Below are positions 9,484-18,841 of a DNA stretch of 64,000 nucleotides, piece by piece. Position numbers and translations under genes: made by a program. Origin of the DNA: Pichia kudriavzevii. Taxonomy: Eukaryota; Ascomycota; Pichiomycetes; Pichiales; Pichiaceae. The first letter of the stretch is position 1, and every line of letters starts with the position of its first letter. The notes beneath the pieces are model-generated. The model was not told the origin of the DNA. It saw only the letters and a list, made by a program, of their open reading frames with translations, and made no database searches. The DNA is taken from NCBI RefSeq assembly GCF_003054445.1, contig NC_042507.1:1178001-1242000 (forward strand), read 5' to 3'.

Positions 9484-11724
9484 TCAGAAGCCTGCCTTTT
9501 TTGCCCAAAAGTCTCTCTTTTGCACGGCAGAAACGGCAGAGGGATTTGAGGAGGAATCTTTTGACGGATCATAATCATCGTCTGAATCACTAAAATCTGG
9601 CTCTTTCTTCGTTTCTATTTGTGGTGTGTATGCCTCGTCTTCATCCTCCCCACTATCTTTAATATCAAGGAAATCTTGTGCTTTCTGTTGAGTAGCCTTG
9701 TTGTTTTTGCTCTTTTGTGAATTTTCAAAAATCTTTTCGAACTTGCCCCTATCATCAGCTTCATGCTCATCCTCCGAATAGAAGGAATCTGAGATGTAAT
9801 ACTCACTAGGGTCGATTCCGGCCTTTTCAGTAGGAAGAGGCGGCAAAACACCGGTTTTCTTGAGTAGAGGCTTTCTAGCATCGTTGTTTGCTGCATGGAA
9901 GGCCACGTTCTTGATACTTCCTCTAGCATCGTTGAAATCCCTTTGCTTCCCCTTGTATTTGATGATTCCGCCCAGTATGGACTGTCCTAAACGTTCTTTG
10001 TATGTAGCATGGTGTAAATCATAACATCTATTGACAAGTAGCTCAAATGCACCACCAAACGCACGCTTGATATCTCTTAAGTTGAACGAACCACGTGATA
10101 TGTTGTTAGACGGATCATGGGGATCTTGAATTGCCAACGAAAAGGGGTTTCTTCCCATAAGGTCTGGATTGGAGGATTTAGAAACATAAATTGGTTCCGT
10201 TTCTGACGCAAATGCCAACGCAACTTTATCATAGCCAAAATTATAGCCATATAGTTCAAAAAATTCAATTAGTAGACATCCAATATTTTCCTGGGCATCA
10301 ATATCGTTAGTGGATAGTCTAGGATGAAGTTTTAAAAACGAGTAACACAGGCAAATAATTGAAAATCCCCCCAGCCCACCAACATGAACTTCATTCAGTT
10401 TACGAACTGCCAAAAATTGTTTCACAATCAGTACAAGTTCTCTCAGTCCAGGTGTTGTTTTCAACCATTTTATAATTAACTTTGCAGCATCTAAACCGTT
10501 GGATCTTTCAAAGGAAATATCAATATGAATCCTAGTTTTCGGATCAACAAACTTTATGATTGGAACCTTCGCCTTTGCTATAGGCGTCACCTCGACACCC
10601 AATCCGTGATTCCTAATGTATGAAGTCAGCTGGTAAAGCGAACTTTTGTTATCATACCTTCTACGTTTAGAGGTAACGACACAATCAATATCGGACCCAG
10701 GAAGGTATAAGTCAGTAGCAAATGAACCAAAGCAATGTAATTCTGCATCAGGCCAAATAGATTTAATATGTGACTTTAAGTTTTCAACTAAATTGTTTCT
10801 GCTTTGTATCTCTTCAGCAGAAGGTGCAATGTAGTTCAAGAAATCCTTGATTTCTGATGTTAACCAATCTGAAATCTCTCTTTCCTTCGAATGATCGCTA
10901 TTTCTGATCCATGGAAATTCGTCGTTGATCTGTCCTGCCTTGTGTTTGATATTAGTAGAATGATAGCTTCCTTCGTCATTGGACAAATACTCATTTTCAT
11001 CACTGTATTCATCATTAGTCTCGTTTCCCTCATCATCATTCTGTACGTCATCTTCATCTTCATCCGCAGAAAAATCAAAAGCAATAAAGTCGTCATTCAT
11101 GCTCGATTGTTCTGTCTTTTGCATTTTCCTAGGAGGCTGGAGTTCTTCGTCATCGCTATTACTTGGTAGTTCCACGATTTCACTCCCATCGCTATTGTCA
11201 TTATCATCCAGGACTATATCCTTATCCGGGTTTACAATCTCCTGATTTTCATTCATACTTCCAGTAGTTTCGGCATCCGAGTCCGAAGCTTCAGAAACCT
11301 CTATAATTTCGTCATCATCATCCTCATCATCATCACTTTTATCATTAGAGTTTACTTTGTGTTCTCGAATAGCACTGTCCTTGACATCTTTTTCGTTGTC
11401 TAAAATATCAAACGTGTTCTTCGACTTGGTTTGACTATCAATTACCTCTCTTCCTTTGCTCTTCCTGTCTTTAATTTTGGCCTTTTTACTTTTACGTTGT
11501 GGAACAAAGCCAAGAGTGTTGTCTCCATTCCCATTTTTTGATTTCTTCACTTTTGGTTCACCATGGAAACTTGAATCACCTCTGTTTTTACTTTTATTTG
11601 TACTCCTGCTTATACTCTTCTCGATTTTACTCTTTCCAGGTTCTGCTTTGTTATTGCTTTTAGCCTTCTTGGAAGCCTTATTGGTATTGACCCTCTTAGT
11701 AGACCCTATATTTGTATTTCCCAT
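9484..11724 (-). CDS. PAP2: Non-canonical nuclear poly(A) polymerase of TRAMP (Trf4/Trf5)
   Basis: Adds short A tails to aberrant tRNAs, snoRNAs and other nuclear RNAs to feed them to the exosome. Of 746 residues, the first 270 or so are a nuclear-type low-complexity region: Lys/Asn/Ser-rich, then several Asp/Glu clusters. The nucleotidyltransferase core has CFGSFATDLYLPGSDIDCVV near residues 327-346, with the two metal-binding Asp in DID and the third Asp in HIDISFE near 400. The PAP/OAS1-like central domain follows with VLIVKQFLAVRKLNEV and GGLGGFSIICLCYSFLKLHP. The acidic C-terminal tail ends KKAGF. S. cerevisiae Trf4 is shorter (584 residues), mainly because of the tails. Trf4 and Trf5 cannot be told apart here. 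It is divergent from PRE8 and shares its 235-bp promoter region. Confidence 0.9.
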   Translation of the reverse strand: MGNTNIGSTKRVNTNKASKKAKSNNKAEPGKSKIEKSISRSTNKSKNRGDSSFHGEPKVKKSKNGNGDNTLGFVPQRKSKKAKIKDRKSKGREVIDSQTKSKNTFDILDNEKDVKDSAIREHKVNSNDKSDDDEDDDDEIIEVSEASDSDAETTGSMNENQEIVNPDKDIVLDDNDNSDGSEIVELPSNSDDEELQPPRKMQKTEQSSMNDDFIAFDFSADEDEDDVQNDDEGNETNDEYSDENEYLSNDEGSYHSTNIKHKAGQINDEFPWIRNSDHSKEREISDWLTSEIKDFLNYIAPSAEEIQSRNNLVENLKSHIKSIWPDAELHCFGSFATDLYLPGSDIDCVVTSKRRRYDNKSSLYQLTSYIRNHGLGVEVTPIAKAKVPIIKFVDPKTRIHIDISFERSNGLDAAKLIIKWLKTTPGLRELVLIVKQFLAVRKLNEVHVGGLGGFSIICLCYSFLKLHPRLSTNDIDAQENIGCLLIEFFELYGYNFGYDKVALAFASETEPIYVSKSSNPDLMGRNPFSLAIQDPHDPSNNISRGSFNLRDIKRAFGGAFELLVNRCYDLHHATYKERLGQSILGGIIKYKGKQRDFNDARGSIKNVAFHAANNDARKPLLKKTGVLPPLPTEKAGIDPSEYYISDSFYSEDEHEADDRGKFEKIFENSQKSKNNKATQQKAQDFLDIKDSGEDEDEAYTPQIETKKEPDFSDSDDDYDPSKDSSSNPSAVSAVQKRDFWAKKAGF

Positions 11725-11874
11725 TTGTGTACGTAGAAATGTTTCCTTGTATTATACGGTTATGTTCAGCTAAACTTTACAAATGATTTTTCATACTTTG
11801 GATTTTTTTTTTTCAAAGTTCTCGTTCCTCATTGACATCTCGGTCTCATTTCAGATACCCCTAAATTTAAGTGG

Positions 11875-11904
11875 TTTGCCTTTGTTTGCCTTTGTTTGCC
11901 CTTG
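11875..11904. promoter_or_regulatory. Three 10-bp tandem repeats resembling Rpn4/PACE sites upstream of PRE8
   Basis: TTTGCC(T/C)TTG occurs three times head-to-tail with an exact 10-bp period, so on the other strand CAAAGGCAAA is repeated. The S. cerevisiae proteasome element is GGTGGCAAA and the Candida albicans Rpn4 motif is GAAGGCAAAA; the shared core AAGGCAAA is present twice, with AGGGCAAA as the third copy. It ends 55 bp before the PRE8 ATG, the usual place for such sites, and all copies face the same side of the helix. Confidence 0.6.
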
Positions 11905-11959
11905 GCTAGTATAAGGCAGCAGATACATAAAGATTGAAAACAGGTAAATCCCCCCACTA

Positions 11960-12712
11960 ATGGCAGACAGATACTCATTTTCACTTACTACCTTTTCCCC
12001 TAGTGGAAAGTTAAAGCAAATAGAGCATGCCCTAGCGGCCGTCAATCAAGGTGTTACTTCTTTGGGTATCAAGGCAACAAACGGTATTGTTCTTGCCACA
12101 GAAAAGAAATCTTCGTCAATACTAGTGAATTCTGATTTTACAGAAAAAATTTCCCAAATTACACCAGATATTGGAGCAACTTACTCAGGAATGGGTCCAG
12201 ATTTCCGTGTATTGGTTGATAAGTCACGTAAGGTTTCACATACCAATTATAAGAGAATATACAATGAATATCCACCGACAAAGATTTTAGTGTCTGATGT
12301 AGCTAAGATCATGCAAGAAGCGACCCAAAACGCAGGTGTCCGTCCCTACGGTGTATCGTTACTTGTGGGTGGATATGACGAAAATAATGGGTTTATGTTA
12401 TACCAGGTTGATCCTTCAGGTTCATATTTCCCGTGGAAGGCAACAGCGATAGGTAAAGGATCGAACGCTGCTAAGACTTTCCTTGAGAAGAGGTGGAACG
12501 ATGAACTAGAGTTAGAAGATGCAATCCATATTGCCCTACTCACTCTTAAGGAATCAATCGAAGGTGAAATGAATGGTAATACTGTTGAAATATGTGTTAT
12601 TGGTAATGCAAACGATGAAATGTTAGGTTTCAAAGGCGCAACAGGTGTCTCTGGCCCAAGGTTCCGGAAGCTTACTGCGCAGGAGATTGATGACAGACTC
12701 GATTCCTTGTGA
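11960..12712 (+). CDS. PRE8: 20S proteasome subunit alpha 2
   Basis: 250 residues, the same as S. cerevisiae Pre8. This is an alpha-ring subunit of the 20S core, structural and non-catalytic. The N-terminal alpha signature RYSFSLTTFSPSGKLKQIEHA is followed by the Ntn-fold core: LGIKATNGIVLATEKK, IGATYSGMGPDFRVL, RPYGVSLLVGGYD and LYQVDPSGSYFPWKATAIGK. The catalytic Thr1 of beta subunits is absent, as expected. Three Rpn4-like repeats lie 56-85 bp upstream. It is divergent from the TRF4 gene and heads a run of five plus-strand genes. Confidence 0.97.
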   Translation: MADRYSFSLTTFSPSGKLKQIEHALAAVNQGVTSLGIKATNGIVLATEKKSSSILVNSDFTEKISQITPDIGATYSGMGPDFRVLVDKSRKVSHTNYKRIYNEYPPTKILVSDVAKIMQEATQNAGVRPYGVSLLVGGYDENNGFMLYQVDPSGSYFPWKATAIGKGSNAAKTFLEKRWNDELELEDAIHIALLTLKESIEGEMNGNTVEICVIGNANDEMLGFKGATGVSGPRFRKLTAQEIDDRLDSL

Positions 12713-12902
12713 AGCCATGCACGTCAATTTCAACGACGTTTCTACGTTTACCTGTTTGCGATGTATAGAACTGGCCCGATAGGACATGTTGCCTTGACAC
12801 TATCGATGACAAGATTCTGCTAGCATGTATTCGTAGTAGAGTTATAATATCGCAGTAGAATGCTTATATAAAATTACACATTGTCGTATCCGCACAACGA
12901 AA

Positions 12903-12918
12903 CGGCATCAACATGCCG
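12903..12918. promoter_or_regulatory. CGG-N10-CCG palindrome upstream of APE4
   Basis: CGGCAT-CAAC-ATGCCG is a perfect 6-bp inverted repeat with a 4-nt centre, which also reads CGG-N10-CCG. This is the layout bound by dimers of fungal Zn2Cys6 activators (Put3-type spacing). It lies 83 bp before the first APE4 ATG. The binding factor is unknown and chance is possible. Confidence 0.35.
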
Positions 12919-12985
12919 ATTTGACGCTTATGAAATGCTCTTTTAAGTTCATGAGAGAGTGAGATGTTTCTTCGTGTTTCAAGGG

Positions 12986-14509
12986 ATGAGCATCTTTGTT
13001 TCTTTCCCTAACAAATTTACCCGATCGATAACTATGTCTACTAGTGCAGTCCAACAAGCACAAGGCTTTTTAGACTTTGTCAATCAGTCTCCTACTCCCT
13101 ACCATGTTATCAACACTGTTAAAAAACAGCTAAAAGACAGTGGATTTGTTGAGCTATCTGAACGTAATAACTGGTCAGGTTCCATTAGAAAGAACTGCAA
13201 ATACTTTGTCACTCGTAATGCATCGTCCATAATTGCTTTTGGTGTGGGTGGTAAGTTTCAGCCAGGTAATGGGTTTTCAATGGTGGGTGGTCATACCGAT
13301 TCCCCTGCTTTAAGGATCAAGCCAATTTCAAAGCAATCAAAGGAAGGTTTTCATCAAATCGGAGTTGAGACATATGGTGGCGGTATCTGGCACACATGGT
13401 TTGATAGAGATTTAAGTGTAGCGGGCAGAGTGTTTGTTTCTGAACCAGAAACTGGAAAATGTATTGCAAGATTAGTGAAAATTGATAGACCTCTGCTGAG
13501 AATTCCAACTTTGGCTATCCATCTATCTAAAGATAGGTACGTCAAGTTTGAGTTCAACAAGGAAACACAGTTCAAGCCAATTGCCGGTCTAATTGAAACC
13601 AACGAAACTAGTTCGACATCTGGTTGTTGTGAAGGTGAAAAATTATCCGAAGATCAATTCCATGCCGTTAAATCTGTAGTCGAGAGACACAATAAAGAAC
13701 TTATTGGCTTAATTGCTGACGAATTATCTATCAAACCAACCCAGATTGAAGATTTCGAATTAATTTTGTACGACAACCAAAAATCATGCTTCGGTGGGTT
13801 GAACAATGAGTTCATTTTCTCACCCCGTTTGGACAACCAAGTCACTTGTTTCTGTGCAACAAAAGCATTAATTGCTGCTACAAAATTATCAAAGTTGGAA
13901 AATAACCAAGGTATTCAGTTAATCTCTTTATTTGACCACGAGGAAATTGGCTCTTTATCTGCACAAGGTGCCGATTCATCGTTCTTACCCAACATAATCG
14001 AGAGACTTACAAAATTAACGTTCAACCCAGAAGTTGATTTAAAGGGGGAGTTACCAAGCTCATACTTTCTGACAACTATGTCTAAGTCTTTCATGATTTC
14101 TTCAGATATGGCACATGGCGTTAATCCAAACTATCCCGAAAACTATGAGTCCAATAATAAGCCACACCTTAATCAAGGTCCAGTTATTAAAGTTAATGCC
14201 AATCAGAGGTATGTTACTAACTCCGCAGGAATAGTACTTTTAAAGAAAATTGGAAATCTATCGAAAACTCCATTACAATTATTTGTGGTTAGAAATGATT
14301 CTCCGTGCGGATCGACTATTGGTCCTATGATCAGTGCCAAACTGGGTGTTAGAACCCTTGACATTGGTAATCCACAACTCAGTATGCATTCCATCAGAGA
14401 AACATGTGGTGCAGCAGATTTTGAAAAACTCACAAATCTGTTTGAGTCTTATTTTGAACACTATAACAGCGTAGAATCCACAATATACGTAGATGGAGTA
14501 GACAATTAG
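12986..14509 (+). CDS. APE4: Aspartyl aminopeptidase, M18 family
   Basis: A zinc metallopeptidase that removes N-terminal Asp/Glu; yeast Ape4 is cytosolic and reaches the vacuole by the Cvt route. The family core is complete: FVNQSPTPYHVI, the metal-binding GGHTDSPALRIKP, GGGIWHTWFDRDLSVAGRV, SPRLDNQ, DHEEIGSLSAQGA (acidic catalytic and metal ligands), DMAHGVNPNYPENY and MHSIRETCG. Two starts are possible. The ATG at 13034 (MSTSAVQQ) gives 491 residues, the normal size. The ATG at 12986 adds 16 residues (MSIFVSFPNKFTRSIT) with two basic and no acidic residues, like a weak mitochondrial presequence. The frame is open a little further up but starts at GTG there. S. cerevisiae Ape4 also has two nearby N-terminal Met residues. 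Confidence 0.92.
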   Translation: MSIFVSFPNKFTRSITMSTSAVQQAQGFLDFVNQSPTPYHVINTVKKQLKDSGFVELSERNNWSGSIRKNCKYFVTRNASSIIAFGVGGKFQPGNGFSMVGGHTDSPALRIKPISKQSKEGFHQIGVETYGGGIWHTWFDRDLSVAGRVFVSEPETGKCIARLVKIDRPLLRIPTLAIHLSKDRYVKFEFNKETQFKPIAGLIETNETSSTSGCCEGEKLSEDQFHAVKSVVERHNKELIGLIADELSIKPTQIEDFELILYDNQKSCFGGLNNEFIFSPRLDNQVTCFCATKALIAATKLSKLENNQGIQLISLFDHEEIGSLSAQGADSSFLPNIIERLTKLTFNPEVDLKGELPSSYFLTTMSKSFMISSDMAHGVNPNYPENYESNNKPHLNQGPVIKVNANQRYVTNSAGIVLLKKIGNLSKTPLQLFVVRNDSPCGSTIGPMISAKLGVRTLDIGNPQLSMHSIRETCGAADFEKLTNLFESYFEHYNSVESTIYVDGVDN

Positions 14510-14751
14510 TTGCTTTATAAACAGTTTATGTTATTCAATTATCTATTGTGTTTGTAATCTTTATAAGCTCCATTTGAAACGCTTGTTTTACGAAGCAAGA
14601 ATTTTTTACTCTCTATTCTTCGTGTCCATATATTCAAAAAAAAAAAAACGTATTTTTAAGCTACGTCTTAGATCTCAACTCACAAGTCTATTTTTGTAAC
14701 ACCTGAAGTTTCTTTATCATCCACCTTCACGCAAGCATATTTTCCAAGACA

Positions 14752-15933
14752 ATGAAGTTGAAACAAATATACCTATTTATCGTTTTATTTTACGTATCCA
14801 ATGTCTCTTGTAGACGTATGGTCAATACAATCCCGGCTCTTTTTGCATCCTATTCATTGGTTCCTGGATTGAAGAAATCACTACCTCACAGTGAACAAAT
14901 GCCGTTTTCTGAACACGAAGCAAATGTTTATTTGACTAGGGCTTTAGAGCAGTGTAATAATGATCATTATATTTTTGTGAAAGTTCCCGGTTTAAGAGTA
15001 ACCGACTTTCAAAACTTTAGTGCATGGACAAACTTGAGAAATAGGTTGGTCAAAGCAAGTACAATTTTTGCCATGCCTAATGTACTTGATGGAAGAGGCG
15101 TGAGTATGACTCGACACAATGATGAATATGAGATTATAAAATGGGAGGCGTTAGAATCAACTTTAGAAAATTATTGTGATGTCATGAAATACAATATAAA
15201 ACATATGAATCCAGAAGAATTTCCAAAATATCAAGGCACCCGCAAGATCCTGTTGAAGGTTGAGGTATTCAATTTCTTAGAGTATGAAGAGGTTGAGGAT
15301 AATAGAATAGAATTTTTACAACAAATAGATGAATTGATTAGAGATCTTTGTAGAAGATTTCCAACTCCTAAGTTTTCGATTTTGCTAGCAGGTACCACTT
15401 CAACTGAGGTTAAATACGATGAGATAGCGGATAGAGATGAAGTTATTGAGTTTCATGAAGTCCCTGATGATCCAAAGGTTTTAAGTGTAGCAATGAGGGA
15501 AAAAGTTAGGAAAAGTAAAAGAGTCATCTTCCCTGATATTACTGTTTTTGATAAATCTAGGTATTTTGAGTATGACAGATCACAGTTCCATGAGCGCCCG
15601 AGCTTCAACGATTTGAAAGAAAATCAGTGGGTAAAAGATATGGGCAAAGGAGAGGATGATCTCATTGATGATACATGGCTTGAAAAAAAGACGAAAAAAA
15701 TTGTGAAGGATGAAAAGTTATACAAGTTTGGTGAAAATGAGGAATTTGTATCAGTATTTGCGAATAAGCAGTTTGTTAGGGACAACTCCTTACTTCTAGC
15801 ATCTGCTACACTTTTGTTTGTTGTTTTCGTTTCTTTTGATATTTTGAGAGGAGCGTTTTTAGCCATCAAGAGAATTTTAAATTCAAGTGATGTCAAACCT
15901 AAACCTTCAAAAAAATCAGTGAAGGTTGAATAA
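14752..15933 (+). CDS. BIG1: ER membrane glycoprotein resembling Big1 (beta-1,6-glucan synthesis)
   Basis: 393 residues. A signal peptide (KQIYLFIVLFYVSNVSC) is followed by NTIPALFASYSLVPGL and an about 320-residue luminal domain containing DHYIFVKVPGLRVTDFQ and ASTIFAMPNV. A single transmembrane helix lies near residues 346-372, and the short Lys-rich cytosolic tail (KPSKKSVKVE) is consistent with ER retention. The layout and the ALF/LVPGL and PGLRV motifs fit the Big1/Voa1-type family, which in yeast is needed for cell-wall beta-1,6-glucan. S. cerevisiae Big1 is about 335 residues. Identification is from remembered family patterns and is less sure than most here. It lies in tandem between APE4 and the pseudouridine gene. 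Confidence 0.55.
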   Translation: MKLKQIYLFIVLFYVSNVSCRRMVNTIPALFASYSLVPGLKKSLPHSEQMPFSEHEANVYLTRALEQCNNDHYIFVKVPGLRVTDFQNFSAWTNLRNRLVKASTIFAMPNVLDGRGVSMTRHNDEYEIIKWEALESTLENYCDVMKYNIKHMNPEEFPKYQGTRKILLKVEVFNFLEYEEVEDNRIEFLQQIDELIRDLCRRFPTPKFSILLAGTTSTEVKYDEIADRDEVIEFHEVPDDPKVLSVAMREKVRKSKRVIFPDITVFDKSRYFEYDRSQFHERPSFNDLKENQWVKDMGKGEDDLIDDTWLEKKTKKIVKDEKLYKFGENEEFVSVFANKQFVRDNSLLLASATLLFVVFVSFDILRGAFLAIKRILNSSDVKPKPSKKSVKVE

Positions 15934-16244
15934 ACAACCAGTTTCAAATTGTGACTAAATTACATAGGTCAAAGATGAGATTCATTATATACTATTTATA
16001 CCCTATATATCTTTCCACCTACATATCTATCTATTTAAGTATTTCTTTAGTAGAATAAGTTGGCTATATATACGATGCCTTCGATAATTACTTATTTGGG
16101 TAAATTCGCTCACCTAAATCAATGTATTAAAATAATTACGTATGAATTGCATTTATGTATCTTCGAATAACAAACATGCAATTTTCCCTTGTGTAACTGT
16201 AGGTTAGAACAGATACGTGGATAATTAGCTAGCCTAAGCTAAAC
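15934..16244. other. Intergenic region BIG1 to pseudouridine gene
   Basis: A 311-bp A/T-rich gap between two plus-strand genes. Its first half has several TATATA/TACATA-type elements (around 15985-16035 and 16062-16070) typical of yeast 3'-end formation for BIG1. I see no gene or clear activator site in the rest. Confidence 0.5.
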
Positions 16245-18650
16245 ATGAATAGGGGCATCTTGCTAAAACTTTGCAAACCAGCACCAAATCGGTCAGTGTT
16301 GTATGGCAGAAGATTTTTTGGTCATGTTTCTGAGGAAGTAAGGCAAGCAGTATCTGAAAATTCTCCGGTTGTTGCTCTAGAATCGACAATAATAACACAC
16401 GGTTTACCATATCCAGAAAATCTAGAAATGGCAAAAAGTGTAGAGTCGATAATTAGAGAGAGCGGAGCAATCCCTGCAACAATTGGTTTTGTAAAGGGTG
16501 TTCCGACAGTAGGCGTTTCTGACGATGATCTCATACTGCTGGGTCAACCGGAAGTACACAACGTCAAAATATCAAGGCGTGATATACCTAATGTCATGGC
16601 CAGGAAGCTCACGGGCGGAACCACAATTGCATCTACCATGATGCTGGCGAATAATGCTGGTATTGATATTTTTTCTACTGGCGGCTTAGGCGGAGTCAGT
16701 CGCCCATGGTCGTTGTTTGATGTATCAGCCGACCTAGAGGAGCTGGGCCAAACACCTGTGGCTGTAGTGTGTTCTGGACCGAAAAGTATTCTGGATATTC
16801 AACGCACCATGGAATACTTGGAAACCAAGGGTGTGCCTGTTTCAACATATATTGATGAAGCTATGAAACAAAAAATACCTTACGAAAGACAGCAAAGGTT
16901 GAACAAGCTTTCTGAATCTACAAGCGAAAAAGATCTGAACGAAATTAATCACTTCTGGGAACTGCAGCAGATAAATGTTCCTGGATTCTACGTAAGAGAT
17001 TCTGGTGTTCGAAGTCCATTTGTTTGGGAAAATCCTGAAGTTGCTGCAAACATGATTTTCTATGGGAAATATAATATGAATATGAAAAATGGCTATGTTT
17101 TTTGTGCACCTGCTCCGTTAGACGTGGCACTAGAAAAGTCAGTTATGGATAAGGTTATTGATGAAGCATTGTACATTGCAGATGAAAAAAATATCAATGG
17201 CAAAAACTTGACTCCCTTCTTATTGAAAACTTTGTACGAGAAAACGTATGGAGAAAGTGCCAAGTGTAACGTAGAATTCGTCAAGAACAACGCCCGCTTA
17301 GGTGCTAAAATTGCAAACGCTTTGTCGCTGCTGAAGGGCGGCAAACGGTCTCAGGCCCAACCTATCTTTGAACCAAAGATCAAGCGGGAAAAGGTAGAGA
17401 TTGGCGGCAAAGGACCTGAAGAAAATGTCCAAACAACGGATAAAGTAAATGCTGTAGTTGTTGGGTCGGTTGCTCTCGATACCATGTGTCAAATAAAAAA
17501 TAAGAAGTTGCTATTGAAAGACTCAAATCCTGGCAAAATTGTTCAGAGTGGTGTTGGTGGTGTCGGGTTTAATGTAGCATATGCGGCAACTGTTTATGAT
17601 CCATCCAGTCCAATTATTCTAATCACAGCAATAAACGAAACTGATCATGCTGGATTGGTTGTCCTACAGAAGTTGTGTAATGCATCGATGCCAGTTGATG
17701 GTCTTGTGAGTCTTCCTGGTTGCTCTACTGCACAATACATATCTATGCATGATTCAGTAGGAAACTTAGCCATCGCTTGTGCCGATATGGAAATTGTGGA
17801 GCATATCCCGATAGATCATGTTACAAAGGTGATACGGAAGTACGAGCCAAAAATTGTCTTATTTGATGCTAATATATCCACTGAGTTGATGCAAAGTATC
17901 CTAAATCAAGCCAATGGAAACATGAACCTGATTTTTGAGCCAACATCCGGCGTTAAATGTTCTAAGATTGGCCAGCTCGATCTTCCGGTGTTCCCATTGT
18001 CTCCATTTGAACTTGTAACACCTACTGTTGAAGAGTTATCTGTCATTTTTGAAGCTTTCTCTCAACAAGGTAAATTCGATGATATCGATAATTGGTTTAG
18101 TGTACTGGATTCTATTGGGATTGATTCAGAGTTTAGAGAAAGATTAACCCAGGCATCACATAAATATCCTTTGATTGAACAGTATCTGGTGAAAGGTGTG
18201 TATCAGCAAGCATTCCAACTCCTACCATACTTCCCGGTACTTCTGATAAAGGATGGAGCAAATGGCCTTATGCTGATAGAAATAACGAAAGAAGCAAAAG
18301 AAGCCGCTGAAAACGTATCAAAATACAATTACAAGTTCGTAGATGGCAGACCCACGGGCAGTGACTTTGTCTTTGTCGGTGAAGGTAGACATAACTTGGG
18401 TGTGATTGTCCAACATTTTCCTGCACACCATGCTGATGAGATTGTCAATGTTACTGGTGCAGGAGACTGTTTGGCTGGGTGCCTTCTCTCCGAGCTTTCT
18501 TCAAATAATTCTACTTCAGAGGCTCTTCGTAGTCTCTCGATCAATTCGCACAATTTACGTGAGATGATGTTTCACAACGCCCAAGAATGCGCCATTTCTA
18601 GTATTCAATCACCTGAAGCTGTCTCTCCCCAGATTCGTTCCAGGGAATGA
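16245..18650 (+). CDS. Bifunctional pseudouridine-5'-phosphate glycosidase and pfkB pseudouridine kinase
   Basis: 801 residues joining two steps of pseudouridine breakdown: a PsuK/YeiC-like kinase makes pseudouridine 5'-phosphate, and a PsuG/YeiN glycosidase splits it to uracil and ribose 5-phosphate. Residues 30-370 are PsuG: VVALESTIITHGLPYP (catalytic Glu), KISRRD, GGTTIASTMMLANNAGID, VVCSGPKSILDI (Lys) and VKNNARLGAKIANALS. Residues 395-795 are a ribokinase-type fold with GGVGFNVAYAAT and the anion-hole motif VTGAGDCLAG. The same fusion is known in other fungi, such as fission yeast; S. cerevisiae lacks it. The first 30 residues (MNRGILLKLCKP...LYGRRFFG) are basic and look like a mitochondrial presequence. 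Oddity: the usual GGVHRG motif reads GGVSRPW, so a normally invariant His is Ser and the loop is shorter. It is followed closely by the SAS10-domain gene. Confidence 0.92.
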   Translation: MNRGILLKLCKPAPNRSVLYGRRFFGHVSEEVRQAVSENSPVVALESTIITHGLPYPENLEMAKSVESIIRESGAIPATIGFVKGVPTVGVSDDDLILLGQPEVHNVKISRRDIPNVMARKLTGGTTIASTMMLANNAGIDIFSTGGLGGVSRPWSLFDVSADLEELGQTPVAVVCSGPKSILDIQRTMEYLETKGVPVSTYIDEAMKQKIPYERQQRLNKLSESTSEKDLNEINHFWELQQINVPGFYVRDSGVRSPFVWENPEVAANMIFYGKYNMNMKNGYVFCAPAPLDVALEKSVMDKVIDEALYIADEKNINGKNLTPFLLKTLYEKTYGESAKCNVEFVKNNARLGAKIANALSLLKGGKRSQAQPIFEPKIKREKVEIGGKGPEENVQTTDKVNAVVVGSVALDTMCQIKNKKLLLKDSNPGKIVQSGVGGVGFNVAYAATVYDPSSPIILITAINETDHAGLVVLQKLCNASMPVDGLVSLPGCSTAQYISMHDSVGNLAIACADMEIVEHIPIDHVTKVIRKYEPKIVLFDANISTELMQSILNQANGNMNLIFEPTSGVKCSKIGQLDLPVFPLSPFELVTPTVEELSVIFEAFSQQGKFDDIDNWFSVLDSIGIDSEFRERLTQASHKYPLIEQYLVKGVYQQAFQLLPYFPVLLIKDGANGLMLIEITKEAKEAAENVSKYNYKFVDGRPTGSDFVFVGEGRHNLGVIVQHFPAHHADEIVNVTGAGDCLAGCLLSELSSNNSTSEALRSLSINSHNLREMMFHNAQECAISSIQSPEAVSPQIRSRE

Positions 18651-18841
18651 TGGTTGTAAGACTCTCAACTGAGAGAAATGCAAAATGCGGAATTAGTTGA
18701 TTTCAGGAATTTGAGCTAAATCTCTAAGAATGAAAACATGAAAAAAAATTTATTTAAAATTTTACGTTAATGTAATTTGTAGTTTTTTCTAAAGCAAGCA
18801 TCTTTTAACTTCTTGATTGCTGTACCAAGCAACCTGCAATA

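Noticed and set aside
9299-9508. 69-codon minus-strand frame between TFC3 and the TRF4 gene
   Set aside because: Its basic start comes from the tRNA-like remnant and its Phe run from the T14 tract; no protein family fits.
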